Assembly: GCF_905220365.1 (NCBI RefSeq)
Contig: NC_061135.1
Location: 3,303,501-3,367,500, forward strand
Reading direction: 5' to 3'
Source: Vanessa cardui
Taxonomy: Eukaryota > Arthropoda > Insecta > Lepidoptera > Nymphalidae
Length of the DNA: 64,000 nt
A program made the translations under genes and the position numbers. Below, one piece after another: positions 11,379 to 21,690 of this stretch (the first letter of the stretch is position 1; each line of letters begins with the position of its first letter). The notes under the pieces are model-generated. The model worked only from the letters and a program-made list of their open reading frames with translations, was not told where the DNA came from and ran no database searches.

Positions 11379-14300
11379 TTAAACAATATAAAGACCGCTC
11401 TTGGTTTTAACTGTAACAACACGAGTGATGTTGTCCTTCCCCGTGTGCTTTTTCTCAACTTTTCCAAGTAGCCACTTGGCGGGTGGCAAATTTTCGTCTC
11501 TGATAATTACTATATCACCAATCTCTGGTTCAGCTCCCTTCGATGACCACTTATACCGTTGATTTAGTGTAATCAGATATTCAGCTGACCATCTCTTCCA
11601 GAAATCATTTAACATTTTTTGTACAAGTTTCCATCGCTGTAGACCTATAATATTGACTTTGGAGTAATCTTCATCTGGAATTGTTATTAATGGTTCTCCA
11701 ATAAGGAAATGACCCGGAGTTAGTGGCAATACGTCACTATCACTCAATGGACACAACGGTCGTGAATTCAAACATGCCTCTATCTGCGTTAGTAACGTAG
11801 AAAGCTCTTCATACGTTAGAGTAGTGTCACCTATAACTCTTTTGAGATGATACTTTGTAGAGCGAACACAAGCCTCCCAAAGCCCTCCAAAATTTGGTGC
11901 TTGAGGTGGTATATAGTGCCACGTAGTTCCTTCATTTGCTAGCAACGTTTTTATTTCCTTAGAAAAGTCAGAAACAGCCTTATTAAACATCTCTCTCAAT
12001 TCTTTATCAGCACCTACAAAATTGGTACCATTATCGCTGTACAGATCCTTACAATAGCCCCTTCTGGACACGAATCTTCGAAAGGCTGCTATAAACCCTT
12101 CAGTAGACAGGTTGGAAACTGCTTCTAAGTGGACAGCGCGGGTAACCATACATATAAAAACACATATATAGCCCTTATAAGATTTTGAACCACGACCTGA
12201 CGCGAATCTCAATTTTATGAAGCCAGTAAAATCTACTCCCGTAGACTTAAATGCTCTCTCAGGTTTCAGTCTCACTGATGGTAGTTGACCCATAAATGGA
12301 TGAGATTTTTGTTGTGAATACCTGAGGCACGTAATACAATTTCTGTAACATTTTTTAACATTATCTCTTGCTCTTAATATCCAGAACTTTGACCTTAAAT
12401 AATTCAGCATTGCCAGCGGTCCACCATGCAAGAGTTTTAAATGAGCATCTTGTATGATTAATTTTGTGAGGTGACTAGTACCAGGTAAAATAATAGAATG
12501 TTTCGTATCAAAACTTGCTTGAGAATGTTCAATGCGACCACCAACTCTTAAGACACCATTGACATCAAGAATAGGACAAAGAGTATGTAATTTGCTAGAT
12601 TTTGATACATATCCATTATTCTTTAGCATATTAATATCATCCTTAAAATGAAAATTTTGGGTGTCTTTTATACAAATTTGTAAAACTATGTTCCTCTCTT
12701 CTGGTGTAATGTTTTCTGGTAGAAATCTTATCTTATTTGGTATTTTCCAAAGCAGAACTCTTCGACAATAAGATAACACTCGCAATAGTCTCTGTAAATT
12801 CGAAAATTTCGTCCACAGAAATTCCTCATCCTTTATTTGAACAACTGCGCTCATATTCTTAATGGATCTTTGTTCCTCGTTTGTTATAAAATCACTGGAT
12901 TTATATGTTTCGTACTCATTTATCTCTTTGAGCCATGATGGGCCAAACCACCACAAATTGAGATCCTTCAAATTTTCGGCTTGAATACCTCTTGATGCAC
13001 AGTCAGCAGGATTCTCCTTCGAATTGACATGATTCCATTGATCTCTATTCAGAATAGTCAATATTTCTGACACTCTATTACTGACGAACGTCGTCCAACG
13101 GCTTGGTTCACCGGTTATCCATGCTAATACTGTGGTAGAGTCAGACCAGGCTCGTAATCGTTCCTTTGGAATGTTTAGAACTTGCGACACTTCAAAAATT
13201 AATTGGGCTGCAAGAAGAGCTGCACATAGTTCAAGACGTGGGATGGATATTTCCTTCTCCACTGGAGCGACTCTAGTTTTTGCCGTGATTAGATGGACTC
13301 TAATATTCCCTTTTACATCCTTACTTTTCATGTAAACTGCAGCAGCATAGGCAGCTTGCGAAGCATCTGCAAATGCGTGAAGTTCTACGTAATAGCCACG
13401 TTTTACTTGCAACCATCTTGGAATAATTATGCTTTTTACGTTAACCAAATCACATCGAAACGCTAACCACTCTTTCAACAAGTCTGGTGTAAGATTATCA
13501 TCCCAAGCTAAGCCAGACTTCCACAACTTCTGCATGTAAATCTTGGCTGTAATAATGACAGGCGCAATCCATCCCAATGGATCGTATAATCTTGCGATAT
13601 CCGATAATACATTTCTTTTCGTTATGGGCATATCTGCTTCAGGTACATGATGCAAGTATTCAAAATTATCTATATTCTTATTCCAACATATACCTAAAAC
13701 TTTAATCATATTATTTTCTTTAAAAATTACAGCTTGATTTGATCTTATTTTATCTGCTTTGATGTGATTAAGTAAATTCTCGCTATTTGTGCACCACTTT
13801 TGTAGACAAAAGCCTCCAGCCTTCATCAATTTGTTCATTTGATCGTAAATCTCAATAATCTCATTTTCGTCATCACCACCTGTTAGTAAGTCATCCATAT
13901 AAAAATCTTGTAAAGTTATCTTGGCTGCTATTGGGTACTTGGACTTTTCATCTTTTGCTAGTTGTTGTAGACATTTTACAGCTAAATATGGGGCGCATGA
14001 GGTACCAAATGGGAGTCTTACATGTTTATAGGTTTCTATGGGCTTGTTCGGATCAAATCTCCACAAAATTCTCAGACAATCTGAATCATCACCATGTACA
14101 CGAATCTGCCTGTACATTTGCACAATATCAGCCACAACACAGTATGGATGAAGTCTCCATCTCATTAAAATATGTCTAAGATCTTGTTGAAGCTTAGGTC
14201 CTATGATAAAGCAGCTATTCAATGAAACGTTGTTAGATCCTTTACAAGAAGCGTCAAAAACACATCGAACCTTGGTAGTTTCTTTATCTTCTCTTATCAC

Positions 14301-16472
14301 AGCGTGATGTGGAAGATAAAATACTCTAGAGTTCATCTCTGAATCCGAAACCTTAATCATGTGATGTTGAATTATGTAGTCTTCTATCACCTTTTTATAG
14401 TCATCATATAAGTCTGGATTTTTAATTAGTTTTCTTTCGAGTAGTTTAAATCTTCTAAGAGCAATTTCTTTTGTTTCACCTTTAAAACACTGTGGATCTT
14501 CTTCATTAAATGGTAACCTTACTATGTACCGTCCTTCTTCATCTCTTTTTGTTGTTTTTTCAAAAAACTCTTCACAAATTTTCTCATCTCTTGTCATTTT
14601 CTTAACTACATTCTCTGGTCCTCTTTCTATCTCCCAAAATTTGGTTAAGAGCTGATCCTCTTCCAATTGTAGGTGGAGATTGATAATTCTATTTGATGTA
14701 TTAGTCTTACCGATACGTCCTGATAAGATCCAACCTAATTGCGTGTTCTGTGCAATAAGGCCACACTTCGATGGATGTTTCTTAAGACCCTCTAAGATGA
14801 TTTCGCTAAGGATGTCCACACCTAAAATAAGATCAACTCTGCTTGGCTCTCCAAATTGCGGATCTGCCAGTAATAAATTCTCCATTTCTGGCCAGTCCGT
14901 GATTAAAGTTCTATTATTTGGTAAGAACGAAGTCAATGTACTCAAGACGAACGCTTCAACTGGCATTGTAAACGAATGATATCTCGACTCTAATATAAAT
15001 GAAACCGAACTCTTTGTATGTGTCTCCCCGTCTCCCACTCCTGTTATAAGGCCATTAACTGATTTCCGTTCAAGACCCAGAGCTTGAACAGTAGCTTCGT
15101 TGATAAATGATGCCTCAGAACCTTGATCTATAAGAGCACGTGCAAATTGACAATAGCCAGTTTTGGTTTTGATTTTGACCACTGCTGTGGCCAATATTAC
15201 TTCTCTGCGTCTCTCCTGTGTAAAGTGAGTTGATATCTTAGTTTCCGTTTCAGTTTCAATGTTAAGCTCCTTCGACTCGTAAGGATTTAAGTCTTGTTTT
15301 CGTTCAATGTGCAACAAAAAGTGATGACGTTTTCCACAACGTCGACAACACGTTGATTGGCGACAAAACTTAACTGTATGATTACGTCCCAAACAATTAA
15401 AACACAATCTCTTTTCTTGCACAAACTCAATTCTTTCTTCAGGAGATTTATTTGCAAATTGCTCGCAATGGTGTAGTATGTGTGATCCAGAACACATAGT
15501 GCAGGTATTTGTATGTGAAATATCTCCATTTCTCTCATAAGTAGAATGAAATGATTTCTGCTTGATTAGTTGTTTTGATGGATTTATCATCTCTAATGTT
15601 CTAAAGCGAGTTTCTAGAAATTTTGATAAATCTTTCCACATCGGTAAGGCGTCTGATTCAATTTGACTAACATGCACTTCCCATTGTTTGCGAGATTCTT
15701 GATCTAACTTGGACACAACTAAATAATTAATGAATAAGTCCCAATTCTCAGTGTTTACACCTAAGTTGTTAAGCGATTTCAGGCACGCCGTAGTGGTATC
15801 CAAGAGTTGTTTCAAATTAACCGCCGAATCAGTGATAACATTTCTTTGATAAAACAGCTTCTTCATAATCTCATTAGTATTATATCTTAAATTGTTGTAT
15901 CGCTTTATCAACATTTTCCATGCTTCACCATAATTAATTTCTGTAGTAGATAAATTTTTAAGAAGGTTTGCAGGTTCCCCCGAAAGACTGCTCTTTAGAT
16001 AATGCAGCTTTTGCACTCCACTTAAATTTCCATTTTCATGGATGAGCGAAACGAAGAGATCATAGAAAGATTGCCATTCATCATAATCTCCTGAAAATGT
16101 TGGCAAATTGATCTGCGGCAATCGTACTTCATACAAATTCGTCGACTGATTTGAAGAATTTTTCCTTGACATCGATGATGTTATTTGCTCGAGATCTTCT
16201 TTTAACTTTACCTTAAATTCAAAATAAACTTCATCATATTTATCAAAGATTTCATTTCTAAAATAATTTAATTTAATTTTTTCGGCGACTGTCACTTTCG
16301 ATATTATTTCCGCATGTTGATCAAAAAATATTGTATATAATTTTTCTATATGTTCAAGCTTCGTTTCTATGAACGCCCGTGTAATCCTTTCTTTTGGTGA
16401 TTTTTTATAATTTCGAAAAGCTTTTTGTAAATTTTCTAGTTGATCTTCTTGTTTTAAAATCGTAGACTCCAT
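11379..16472 (-). CDS. BEL/Pao gag-pol polyprotein
   Basis: Single 1697-residue frame. Gag (about 110-260) resembles the DUF1759 family. Zinc knuckles follow at C324/C327/H331/C336 and in the cysteine- and histidine-rich stretch 357-388. The retropepsin-like protease (DUF1758) has D449-Q-G-S. The reverse transcriptase carries D782 (VADIVQMYRQ) and the YMDD motif at 858-861. The Pao-type RNase H has D1036, E1081, D1111 and D1157. The integrase has an H2C2-type zinc region (about 1343-1382) and a catalytic triad D1414, D1480, E1533. A DUF5641-like tail follows (about 1610-1690). All expected catalytic residues are present and no stop or frameshift is seen, so the copy may be active. The start is the first ATG of the frame, about 280 nt past the primer-binding site. 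No separate gag stop or env frame was found. Domain names follow known BEL/Pao architecture, and residue numbers were counted from the translation. Confidence 0.97.
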   Translation of the reverse strand: MESTILKQEDQLENLQKAFRNYKKSPKERITRAFIETKLEHIEKLYTIFFDQHAEIISKVTVAEKIKLNYFRNEIFDKYDEVYFEFKVKLKEDLEQITSSMSRKNSSNQSTNLYEVRLPQINLPTFSGDYDEWQSFYDLFVSLIHENGNLSGVQKLHYLKSSLSGEPANLLKNLSTTEINYGEAWKMLIKRYNNLRYNTNEIMKKLFYQRNVITDSAVNLKQLLDTTTACLKSLNNLGVNTENWDLFINYLVVSKLDQESRKQWEVHVSQIESDALPMWKDLSKFLETRFRTLEMINPSKQLIKQKSFHSTYERNGDISHTNTCTMCSGSHILHHCEQFANKSPEERIEFVQEKRLCFNCLGRNHTVKFCRQSTCCRRCGKRHHFLLHIERKQDLNPYESKELNIETETETKISTHFTQERRREVILATAVVKIKTKTGYCQFARALIDQGSEASFINEATVQALGLERKSVNGLITGVGDGETHTKSSVSFILESRYHSFTMPVEAFVLSTLTSFLPNNRTLITDWPEMENLLLADPQFGEPSRVDLILGVDILSEIILEGLKKHPSKCGLIAQNTQLGWILSGRIGKTNTSNRIINLHLQLEEDQLLTKFWEIERGPENVVKKMTRDEKICEEFFEKTTKRDEEGRYIVRLPFNEEDPQCFKGETKEIALRRFKLLERKLIKNPDLYDDYKKVIEDYIIQHHMIKVSDSEMNSRVFYLPHHAVIREDKETTKVRCVFDASCKGSNNVSLNSCFIIGPKLQQDLRHILMRWRLHPYCVVADIVQMYRQIRVHGDDSDCLRILWRFDPNKPIETYKHVRLPFGTSCAPYLAVKCLQQLAKDEKSKYPIAAKITLQDFYMDDLLTGGDDENEIIEIYDQMNKLMKAGGFCLQKWCTNSENLLNHIKADKIRSNQAVIFKENNMIKVLGICWNKNIDNFEYLHHVPEADMPITKRNVLSDIARLYDPLGWIAPVIITAKIYMQKLWKSGLAWDDNLTPDLLKEWLAFRCDLVNVKSIIIPRWLQVKRGYYVELHAFADASQAAYAAAVYMKSKDVKGNIRVHLITAKTRVAPVEKEISIPRLELCAALLAAQLIFEVSQVLNIPKERLRAWSDSTTVLAWITGEPSRWTTFVSNRVSEILTILNRDQWNHVNSKENPADCASRGIQAENLKDLNLWWFGPSWLKEINEYETYKSSDFITNEEQRSIKNMSAVVQIKDEEFLWTKFSNLQRLLRVLSYCRRVLLWKIPNKIRFLPENITPEERNIVLQICIKDTQNFHFKDDINMLKNNGYVSKSSKLHTLCPILDVNGVLRVGGRIEHSQASFDTKHSIILPGTSHLTKLIIQDAHLKLLHGGPLAMLNYLRSKFWILRARDNVKKCYRNCITCLRYSQQKSHPFMGQLPSVRLKPERAFKSTGVDFTGFIKLRFASGRGSKSYKGYICVFICMVTRAVHLEAVSNLSTEGFIAAFRRFVSRRGYCKDLYSDNGTNFVGADKELREMFNKAVSDFSKEIKTLLANEGTTWHYIPPQAPNFGGLWEACVRSTKYHLKRVIGDTTLTYEELSTLLTQIEACLNSRPLCPLSDSDVLPLTPGHFLIGEPLITIPDEDYSKVNIIGLQRWKLVQKMLNDFWKRWSAEYLITLNQRYKWSSKGAEPEIGDIVIIRDENLPPAKWLLGKVEKKHTGKDNITRVVTVKTKSGLYIV

Positions 16473-16733
16473 TTTATAATTTGATTTTCTGAACTGTCAA
16501 TATCAACTAATTTATATTTTGAAATCTTGAAAATACGTAATTCAGTCTTTATATTAATATCAATAACACATTTTTTAAAATCCGTAGTCTCAGTTGAACA
16601 CAATCTATTTTTCTAAGTCCCACAATTGCACAGATTCTTCTAGTCTTTTACCGCACTTTATTTTAACGTAGGTTCCGTTTTTCACTGAATGCACGATGTT
16701 TTAAGTCCAATCTTCATCAAGTCTGAATTTCTT
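16473..16733 (-). other. Untranslated leader of the BEL/Pao element
   Basis: Lies between the primer-binding site and the polyprotein start. No frame. Expected to hold packaging signals, but none is identifiable by eye. Confidence 0.6.
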
Positions 16734-16750
16734 CCCGGGTTTCGGCACCA
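16734..16750 (-). other. Primer-binding site, tRNA-Phe type
   Basis: The plus strand reads CCCGGGTTTCGGCACCA, which equals the 3' end of insect tRNA-Phe(GAA) with its CCA. On the element strand this is TGGTGCCGAAACCCGGG, three bases inside the 5' LTR. The tRNA assignment rests on remembered tRNA sequence. Confidence 0.8.
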
Positions 16751-16753
16751 TAA

Positions 16754-17004
16754 TGTTCAACACTGCACTATTTTTCTGTTCATACTATGTGTATAAATTA
16801 AAGATTCCATGCTCTTTTTAAAAACTCGTTTTATTTACTGCATACAACATTCATAGGTGAATCAATTGTAGAAAAACAAAAATCAGCACGAAAATTCTAG
16901 TAATTACATTTTAAATATAATTCAAAAGGGAAAATGACATATAACATAAACTTTTTTTATGACATAATAATAAAAACTATTTTTAAACATAACTATTTTA
17001 AACA
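16754..17004 (-). repeat. 5' LTR of the BEL/Pao element
   Basis: 251 bp, reads identical to 11077-11327. Followed by the second GTCAA at 17005-17009. Confidence 0.95.
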
Positions 17005-17015
17005 GTCAATAAAGA

Positions 17016-17016
17016 T

Positions 17017-17042
<26 letters not shown>
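17016..17042 (+). repeat. (ATT)n microsatellite
   Basis: About nine ATT units just outside the retrotransposon. Confidence 0.8.
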
Positions 17043-17048
<6 letters not shown>

Positions 17049-17382
17049 AAATAATAAACATGGATGAAAACGGAATAAAAAATTATCGTTATAAAATTAT
17101 TTAATTAAATTAAAGAAATGTCTGAATGCGAGAATAATAATGACGATGTATGGCTTGGCTTCGCAATTTGGGGGATGGGGATTATTTAAGTAAGATGTTC
17201 AGCATTTAGCGAGTCGTACAAAATTTGATACATGCTGTCTAGACTCTTTTGAAGTTAACATTACGCAAGGGTATATGAGTAAGTACGAAAGTCACGAAAA
17301 TCTGTAGTTTCTTGGGGAAGAGCTTTGTGCAAGACTGTACTTATTAAGAACTAATAAGATACTCTGTCAACAAACACAGCAA

Positions 17383-17459
17383 CAACAATAGCTTGTAAAA
17401 TTCCCACTGCTGGGCTAAGGCCTCCTCTCCCTTTGAGGAGAAGGTTTGGAACATATTCT
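17383..17459 (-). repeat. SINE-A 3' fragment, (TTG)n tail
   Basis: CCCACTGCTGGGCTAAGGCC with the CCCTTTGAGGAGAAGG variant and a CAACAACAAT tail on the plus strand. Everything 5' of the TTTGGAACATATTCT segment is missing. Confidence 0.8.
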
Positions 17460-17655
17460 AGATACTCTGTCGCCCAACAACAATAGTTGGTATTGTTGTG
17501 TTTAATATTTAAGGGTGACCGAGTATAGGTGAGAGATATAAAATCTTAGTTCCCAAGGTTGTCGACAAAGGAAAAGTTCATATTTCTTACAGCGCCATTG
17601 TTATGACCTCTTAACATCAGGTGTCCCATTAGCACGCTCATAAATAAAATAGGTA
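17460..17655 (+). repeat. SINE-B fragment
   Basis: Contains AGTTGGTATTGTTGTGTTTA, ATCTTAGTTCCCAAGGTTG and TTTCTTACAGCGCCATTGTT, then a decayed tail. Confidence 0.65.
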
Positions 17656-18154
17656 TTGCTTTTAAGTGTTTGTAAGCAGTTTGATGAACTTTTTATTGGT
17701 TATGTTTAATGATCTGTCGAGTAATTCGGTGTCAATAACAAAAAGTAATAGGACATAGTTAAATCTGTCTATCTGTAGAATTTATTGTAAAATCATTACT
17801 TATAGTATTAGTACAAAAAAAAATCCATTGGATTTTTCAATACATTGAATGAAATTGTTCCTTATTTTTGACGTAGATTGAAAAGTTACAAATTATATGT
17901 TATAGTAAATAAATCATGATTTGGCTTCTTTAGACAATATTGTTTAAAAAAATACATAGCGTCAGTTTTATTATAAATTAACTACATTAAGCCGGTATTA
18001 TCAATGAATCATACGAAATAATTTCATATTCAAGGAAATAACTTTGGATAATCTTCCGTATAAACCTATCATATTTTAGCACCTGCTGAAAAACGAAAAG
18101 GGAATTTTTGGCTCCGAGGATTTTACTTAAACCAAGTAGATGATTTTGAGGTAG
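17656..18154. other. AT-rich spacer, no gene seen
   Basis: No supported frame. Lies directly upstream of the transporter relic but shows no recognisable coding match. Confidence 0.45.
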
Positions 18155-18405
18155 ACATTATTACAATTCGACCTTGGCTGCTGAAACTTGAAAGGGACTT
18201 TAATAGGTACAATACATAAGGCAGGCTTATTTACGCCTCTCGCGGGACTAATATCAGACAAGTTCAGGAGGAAAGTAGCTCTGCCTTTGGCTTCCTTAAT
18301 GAATGGCCCCGGAGTTTCTAGATCATTCTCGAACTGTTATATTGGAGTTTTCTCAAGCAGCCCTAGGAGGGATTGGCGTAGTGTCGTTTTTGTTTTATAG
18401 ATGAA
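18155..18405 (+). pseudogene. SLC22/organic cation transporter-like exon relic
   Basis: In the frame of 18188-18400 the translation reads FDLGC, a stop (TGA at 18182), then LKGTLIGTIHKAGLF, PLAGLISDKFRRK and RSFSNCYIG. This matches the loop before TM2, TM2, the TM2-TM3 signature loop, and TM3 of insect organic cation transporters in the major facilitator superfamily. The signature normally reads DKxGRK or DRxGRK, and the glycine is R here. A second frame continues the homology as EFSQAALGG near 18345-18375, so a frameshift separates them, and codons are missing after GLF. With a stop, a frameshift and no flanking exons that I can see, this is a dead exon or gene fragment. The family match is from memory of conserved motifs and has not been searched. 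Confidence 0.6.
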
Positions 18406-18946
18406 ACGTTTTGAAAATTTATTCTTGTAAACGTTTGTAACTTGTAAAGTTTACTAAAATTGGAATAATAAAATCTTATCTTGTCTTATCTATTTTATTC
18501 ATTTATTTTTCCTCTAGTATAACAATCACAAAATGTTGTCCGTTCAAATAAATATAGAATAAATCTTTATTGCCTTTACTAAAGGCAGCTGGGATATCAA
18601 GTAAAGCTGGATTTTTAAGGTATGGAAGGTTTCACAGAACCACTCTTTGGATTCTTGCCGGTTGGTTTTGCTGAATCGGTATGACTTGAGAACATTTAAG
18701 AAAATAACCTATTCATTCCTTAAAGACAGGTATCGCACTTTACTTCCGGTTTTAGTCACAGTGGTAGTCACTTTCCATTAAGCAGTCCTGATAAAAAAAC
18801 GAAAAAAGCATACGATATTGATTTCAAATACAAACGCGAACCATGCAGTATAATATTGATTTTAATTCATCTGTTACTCTTATTTTTTTAATCAAATATA
18901 TATTTTATATTTCGATAATGTTCGTCCATAAATCTAATGGTCAGAG
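18406..18946. other. Spacer, no clear gene
   Basis: A short coding-like stretch near 18600-18672 (AAGGTATGGAAGGTTTCACA onward) could be another decayed exon of the transporter relic. I could not confirm it. Confidence 0.35.
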
Positions 18947-19085
18947 GTGGGTATACGGCAGGCGAGCCGTCAGGGTGACGCATACTACGCGTAAGTGATC
19001 CCGTGACGTCCGATATTGATAGAGAGGGTACCGCTGGTTTATATTGGGTAGTCTGGCATCCAGCCAGAAGTTTCACATCGCCTAG
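18947..19085 (+). mobile_element. R1-type LINE 3' UTR fragment
   Basis: GAGCCGTCAGGGTGACGCAT, GCGTAAGTGATCCCGTGACG and GAGAGGGTACCGCTGGTTTA align with 41090-41172, the 3' untranslated part of the R1-type LINE at 39831-41240. The terminal CATCAGGTGGCCC tail is lost. A minus-strand 71-residue frame here is not a gene. Confidence 0.7.
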
Positions 19086-19409
19086 TGGAATACGTAAGAG
19101 CATTATCCTCCGAAAAAAATAATATATCTTTGCGTCCTGGATTAAACTAATAAAAGTTATTGTTTTTTTTATCGAGCAATTCTCAGTATTTCGAAGTTAG
19201 GGAAAAGCACTTAAAGCCGTTGTTCCCGACTCGTATCGGATTTTTCGTCTCATCGAACTATGAGTGTAAGCAAATAGTGAGTACATTTATATATCATACA
19301 GTTGATTCTGAAATATCTCCTGCTTAGATGGCTGCTAGCTGTGATTCATTCATCAAATTAAGTAAATAGCAAAATATTTAATGCAGTTGCATAGTTACAT
19401 TCATCTGTA
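19086..19409. other. Spacer, no gene seen
   Basis: No supported frame. From 19410 a Helitron-like fragment (family G) begins. Confidence 0.4.
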
Positions 19410-19489
19410 TTAATATTATATATGTGAAAAATAACTCTGTCTGTCTGTCGCTCTTTTACGACCGAACTAATTAAGTGAACTTGATGAAA
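19410..19489 (+). mobile_element. Helitron-like fragment (family G)
   Basis: TGTATTAATATTATATATGT, then TCTGTCGCTCTTTTACGACC and TTGATGAAATTTT, as in the 5' part of the minus-strand element at 29322-29522. It is cut off exactly where the outer end of the large inverted repeat starts. Confidence 0.5.
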
Positions 19490-19728
19490 TTTTCAACCGA
19501 CTTCCAAACGGAGGAGGTTATCAATTCGTCTGTATTTTTTTTTTTCTTTTTTTTTTATGTTTGTTACCTCATAACTTTTCACTGTGTGGACCGATTTTGA
19601 TAATTTTTTTTTGTTTGAAAGGTAGTGCTTCCCGTGGGGTCCCATTTTTTTTTATTTTTTTCCGATGATGGTATCCATATGAAAACGACATAAGTCTTAA
19701 ATTTGCATTATGTATATGCGCGACAAAT

Positions 19729-19952
19729 GAGACAACAACATCACATACATTACTCTGATCCCAATGTAAGTAGCTGAAGCACTTGTGTTATGGAAATCAG
19801 AAGTAACGACGGTACCACAAACACCCAGACCCAAGACAACATAGAAAACTAATGGTAATCTACATCGACTCGGCCGGGAATCGAACCCGGGACCTCAGAG
19901 TGGCGTACCCATGAAAACCGGTGTACACACCACTCGACCATGGAGGTCGTCA
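19729..19952 (-). repeat. SINE-C copy in the left arm
   Basis: Full-length, 224 bp. The right arm carries the uninterrupted sequence GACAAATAGGTGAAT at the equivalent place (about 25719-25733, reverse complement), so this copy inserted after the duplication. B-box GGTTCGATTCC (reverse complement) and A-box TGGTCGAGTGG (reverse complement) are intact. Confidence 0.92.
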
Positions 19953-20224
19953 AGGTGAATAACTGAAAATCACGTTAACCAATTTTGATAATTCTTTTTT
20001 TATTATAAAATATATACTTCAAGGGTAATTTGGTGAAAGTTTGGTAAGGTTCTGAGCACAGGATCCATGACAAAGTAACGGAACGGAAGGGAACGGAACA
20101 ATTCTGAGGAGCACGTTAGCGATACTCAGTCGAATCTTTTAATTATAGGTTATTTGGATATTTGAGTCACCTTCCGTAATGTGGTTATGTTTATGTAATT
20201 ATCATAGTCGAATATTATAATCAA

Positions 20225-20476
20225 CTAGCTACCCACCCCGGCTTCGCACGGGTGCAATACTGATACTAAATATACTACAGAATTTGTTTATTTACGAAAT
20301 CACATCGCAAACTTCTAAAATTATCAGTGTTTCTTTACTATATTGTTCATGTATTATATATACAAACCTTCCCCTTGAATCACACTATCTTTTAAAAAAA
20401 ACCGCATCAAAATCCGTTTCGTAGATTTAAAGATATAGGGACAGAGAAAGCGACTTTGTTTTATACTATGTAGTGA
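20225..20476 (-). mobile_element. Helitron-like element (family H), left-arm copy
   Basis: Starts TC and ends CTAG on the minus strand, inserted between A and T, with a short GC-rich hairpin around GTGCGAAGCCGGGGTGGGT before the end. These are Helitron hallmarks, and the sequence resembles the short Lep1/ISBu-type elements of Lepidoptera. Non-coding, 252 bp. Its partner is 25199-25449. Confidence 0.75.
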
Positions 20477-20542
20477 TGGAACTCCTATACGGCTCGCAGT
20501 TAGGGTGCGATATGGGGCAGAATTTCTTCAAAAAAATGTGTT

Positions 20543-20745
20543 TATTTACGACTTCACTTTAGAAACCTCTAAAATAATCAGTGTTTCCCTACTATATTGT
20601 ACATGTATTATACATATAAACGTTCCTCTTAAATAAAACTATGTATTTAAATAAAACTGCATCAAAATCCGTTGTATAATATTAAAGATCAAAGCAAAAA
20701 TTGGGTCAAACAGCGGTAACTTTGACTACGTAATGATGATTTGAT
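20543..20745 (-). mobile_element. Helitron-like fragment (block B)
   Basis: Family H without its CTAG end: TTTACGACTTCACTTTAGAA, ATCAAAATCCGTTGTATAAT and AACAGCGGTAACTTTGACTA. The matching right-arm block is 25966-26190, but there it lies outside block A rather than between A and C. Confidence 0.7.
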
Positions 20746-21554
20746 AACATTCTCAAATTTGTTTTTCTTTTTATTCAGCAATTTATATTCAAAAATAATG
20801 GATTCGTATGACTTGAATAAATATTTGAAGATATTTTTGAAGATTGTCCTTTTTTTATACGCAAAACATAATATACTAAATGCTATCGTTATAATAAACA
20901 AAATCCTTAGTTAGTTTTGCACTGCGTTGTTATATGATAGTCTTGTAAACAGTTGTATGAAATACAGTATGAAACACAAGATATAGTATTCCGTGGAAAC
21001 CAAGATAATATGTCATGTCGTCCGTATTTCTATCCCGACAAGGCTATGACATATGTACATATGCATGTGTGAGTGAGTCAGTTCTAAACAAATGTCAGCG
21101 GTGGTAGTGCTTTAGAGCACATAATATAAATTTTTTATCATTCTATTTTATAAATAATGTTTTTGTATAAAATTGACGATTAGGCTTAAATTGTTATAAA
21201 AGTCGAAAGCTCTATATGGCAGATTTGCTTCTCTAAATTGTTCAAAAATCACATCTGAATCAATTACAAGATAATTGCTAATAATTGTGGGTTTATACTG
21301 AGACAAACAAACACCAATAATAAGCGAGTAATGAGGAGAAATATATACAAAAAGTTAACGTTAACTTTTTAAAGGATTGCGACTTTGTATTTGATTGCTG
21401 GATTCTTTATACATTTGTGAAAATTAATTTTAATATAATAATGCAGCATACTTTCGGAGATATTCAACAATTTTTGCAATATTAAAATCGTTGCCGGTCA
21501 ATTTTGGATTTCCTATTTGATTATTAGACTGTGGATATAGAGAGTGTACCTGTG

Positions 21555-21690
21555 TTTCCGCATACGTGCTGTGTCATTGGTTAGTCTCTATTGAGATTGG
21601 TCACAATGTCTGAAGGACAATAGCCCAAAGGGTCAGGATCGATCCTGCAACTTTTTACATCGCTAGGTACACTCAGAGTATGAAAACCTT
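21555..21690 (-). repeat. tRNA-like repeat (family E), left-arm copy
   Basis: On the minus strand CCTAGCGATGTAAAAAGTTG, then CAGGATCGATCCTGACCC and TTTGGGCTATTGTCC. This is B-box-like and probably a decayed tRNA-derived SINE. The right-arm copy is 23165-23280. Confidence 0.5.

Larger units (their letters stand above)
11077..17004 (-). mobile_element. Complete BEL/Pao LTR retrotransposon
   Basis: The element is 5928 bp and transcribed on the minus strand. Two 251-bp LTRs (11077-11327 and 16754-17004) start TG and end CA. GTCAA flanks both sides. A tRNA-Phe primer-binding site, a purine-rich tract and one uninterrupted gag-pol frame are all present. I found no difference between the LTRs by direct reading, so the insertion is recent. 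There is no envelope frame. The insertion point lies next to an (ATT)n run. Confidence 0.97.

Noticed and set aside
13132..14979. Plus-strand open frames inside the BEL/Pao element
   Set aside because: Antisense to the well-supported polyprotein, with no motifs of their own.
18600..18672. A second exon of the SLC22-like relic
   Set aside because: A short stretch looks coding-like (YGRFHRTTLWILAGWF), but I could not place it in the transporter with confidence.
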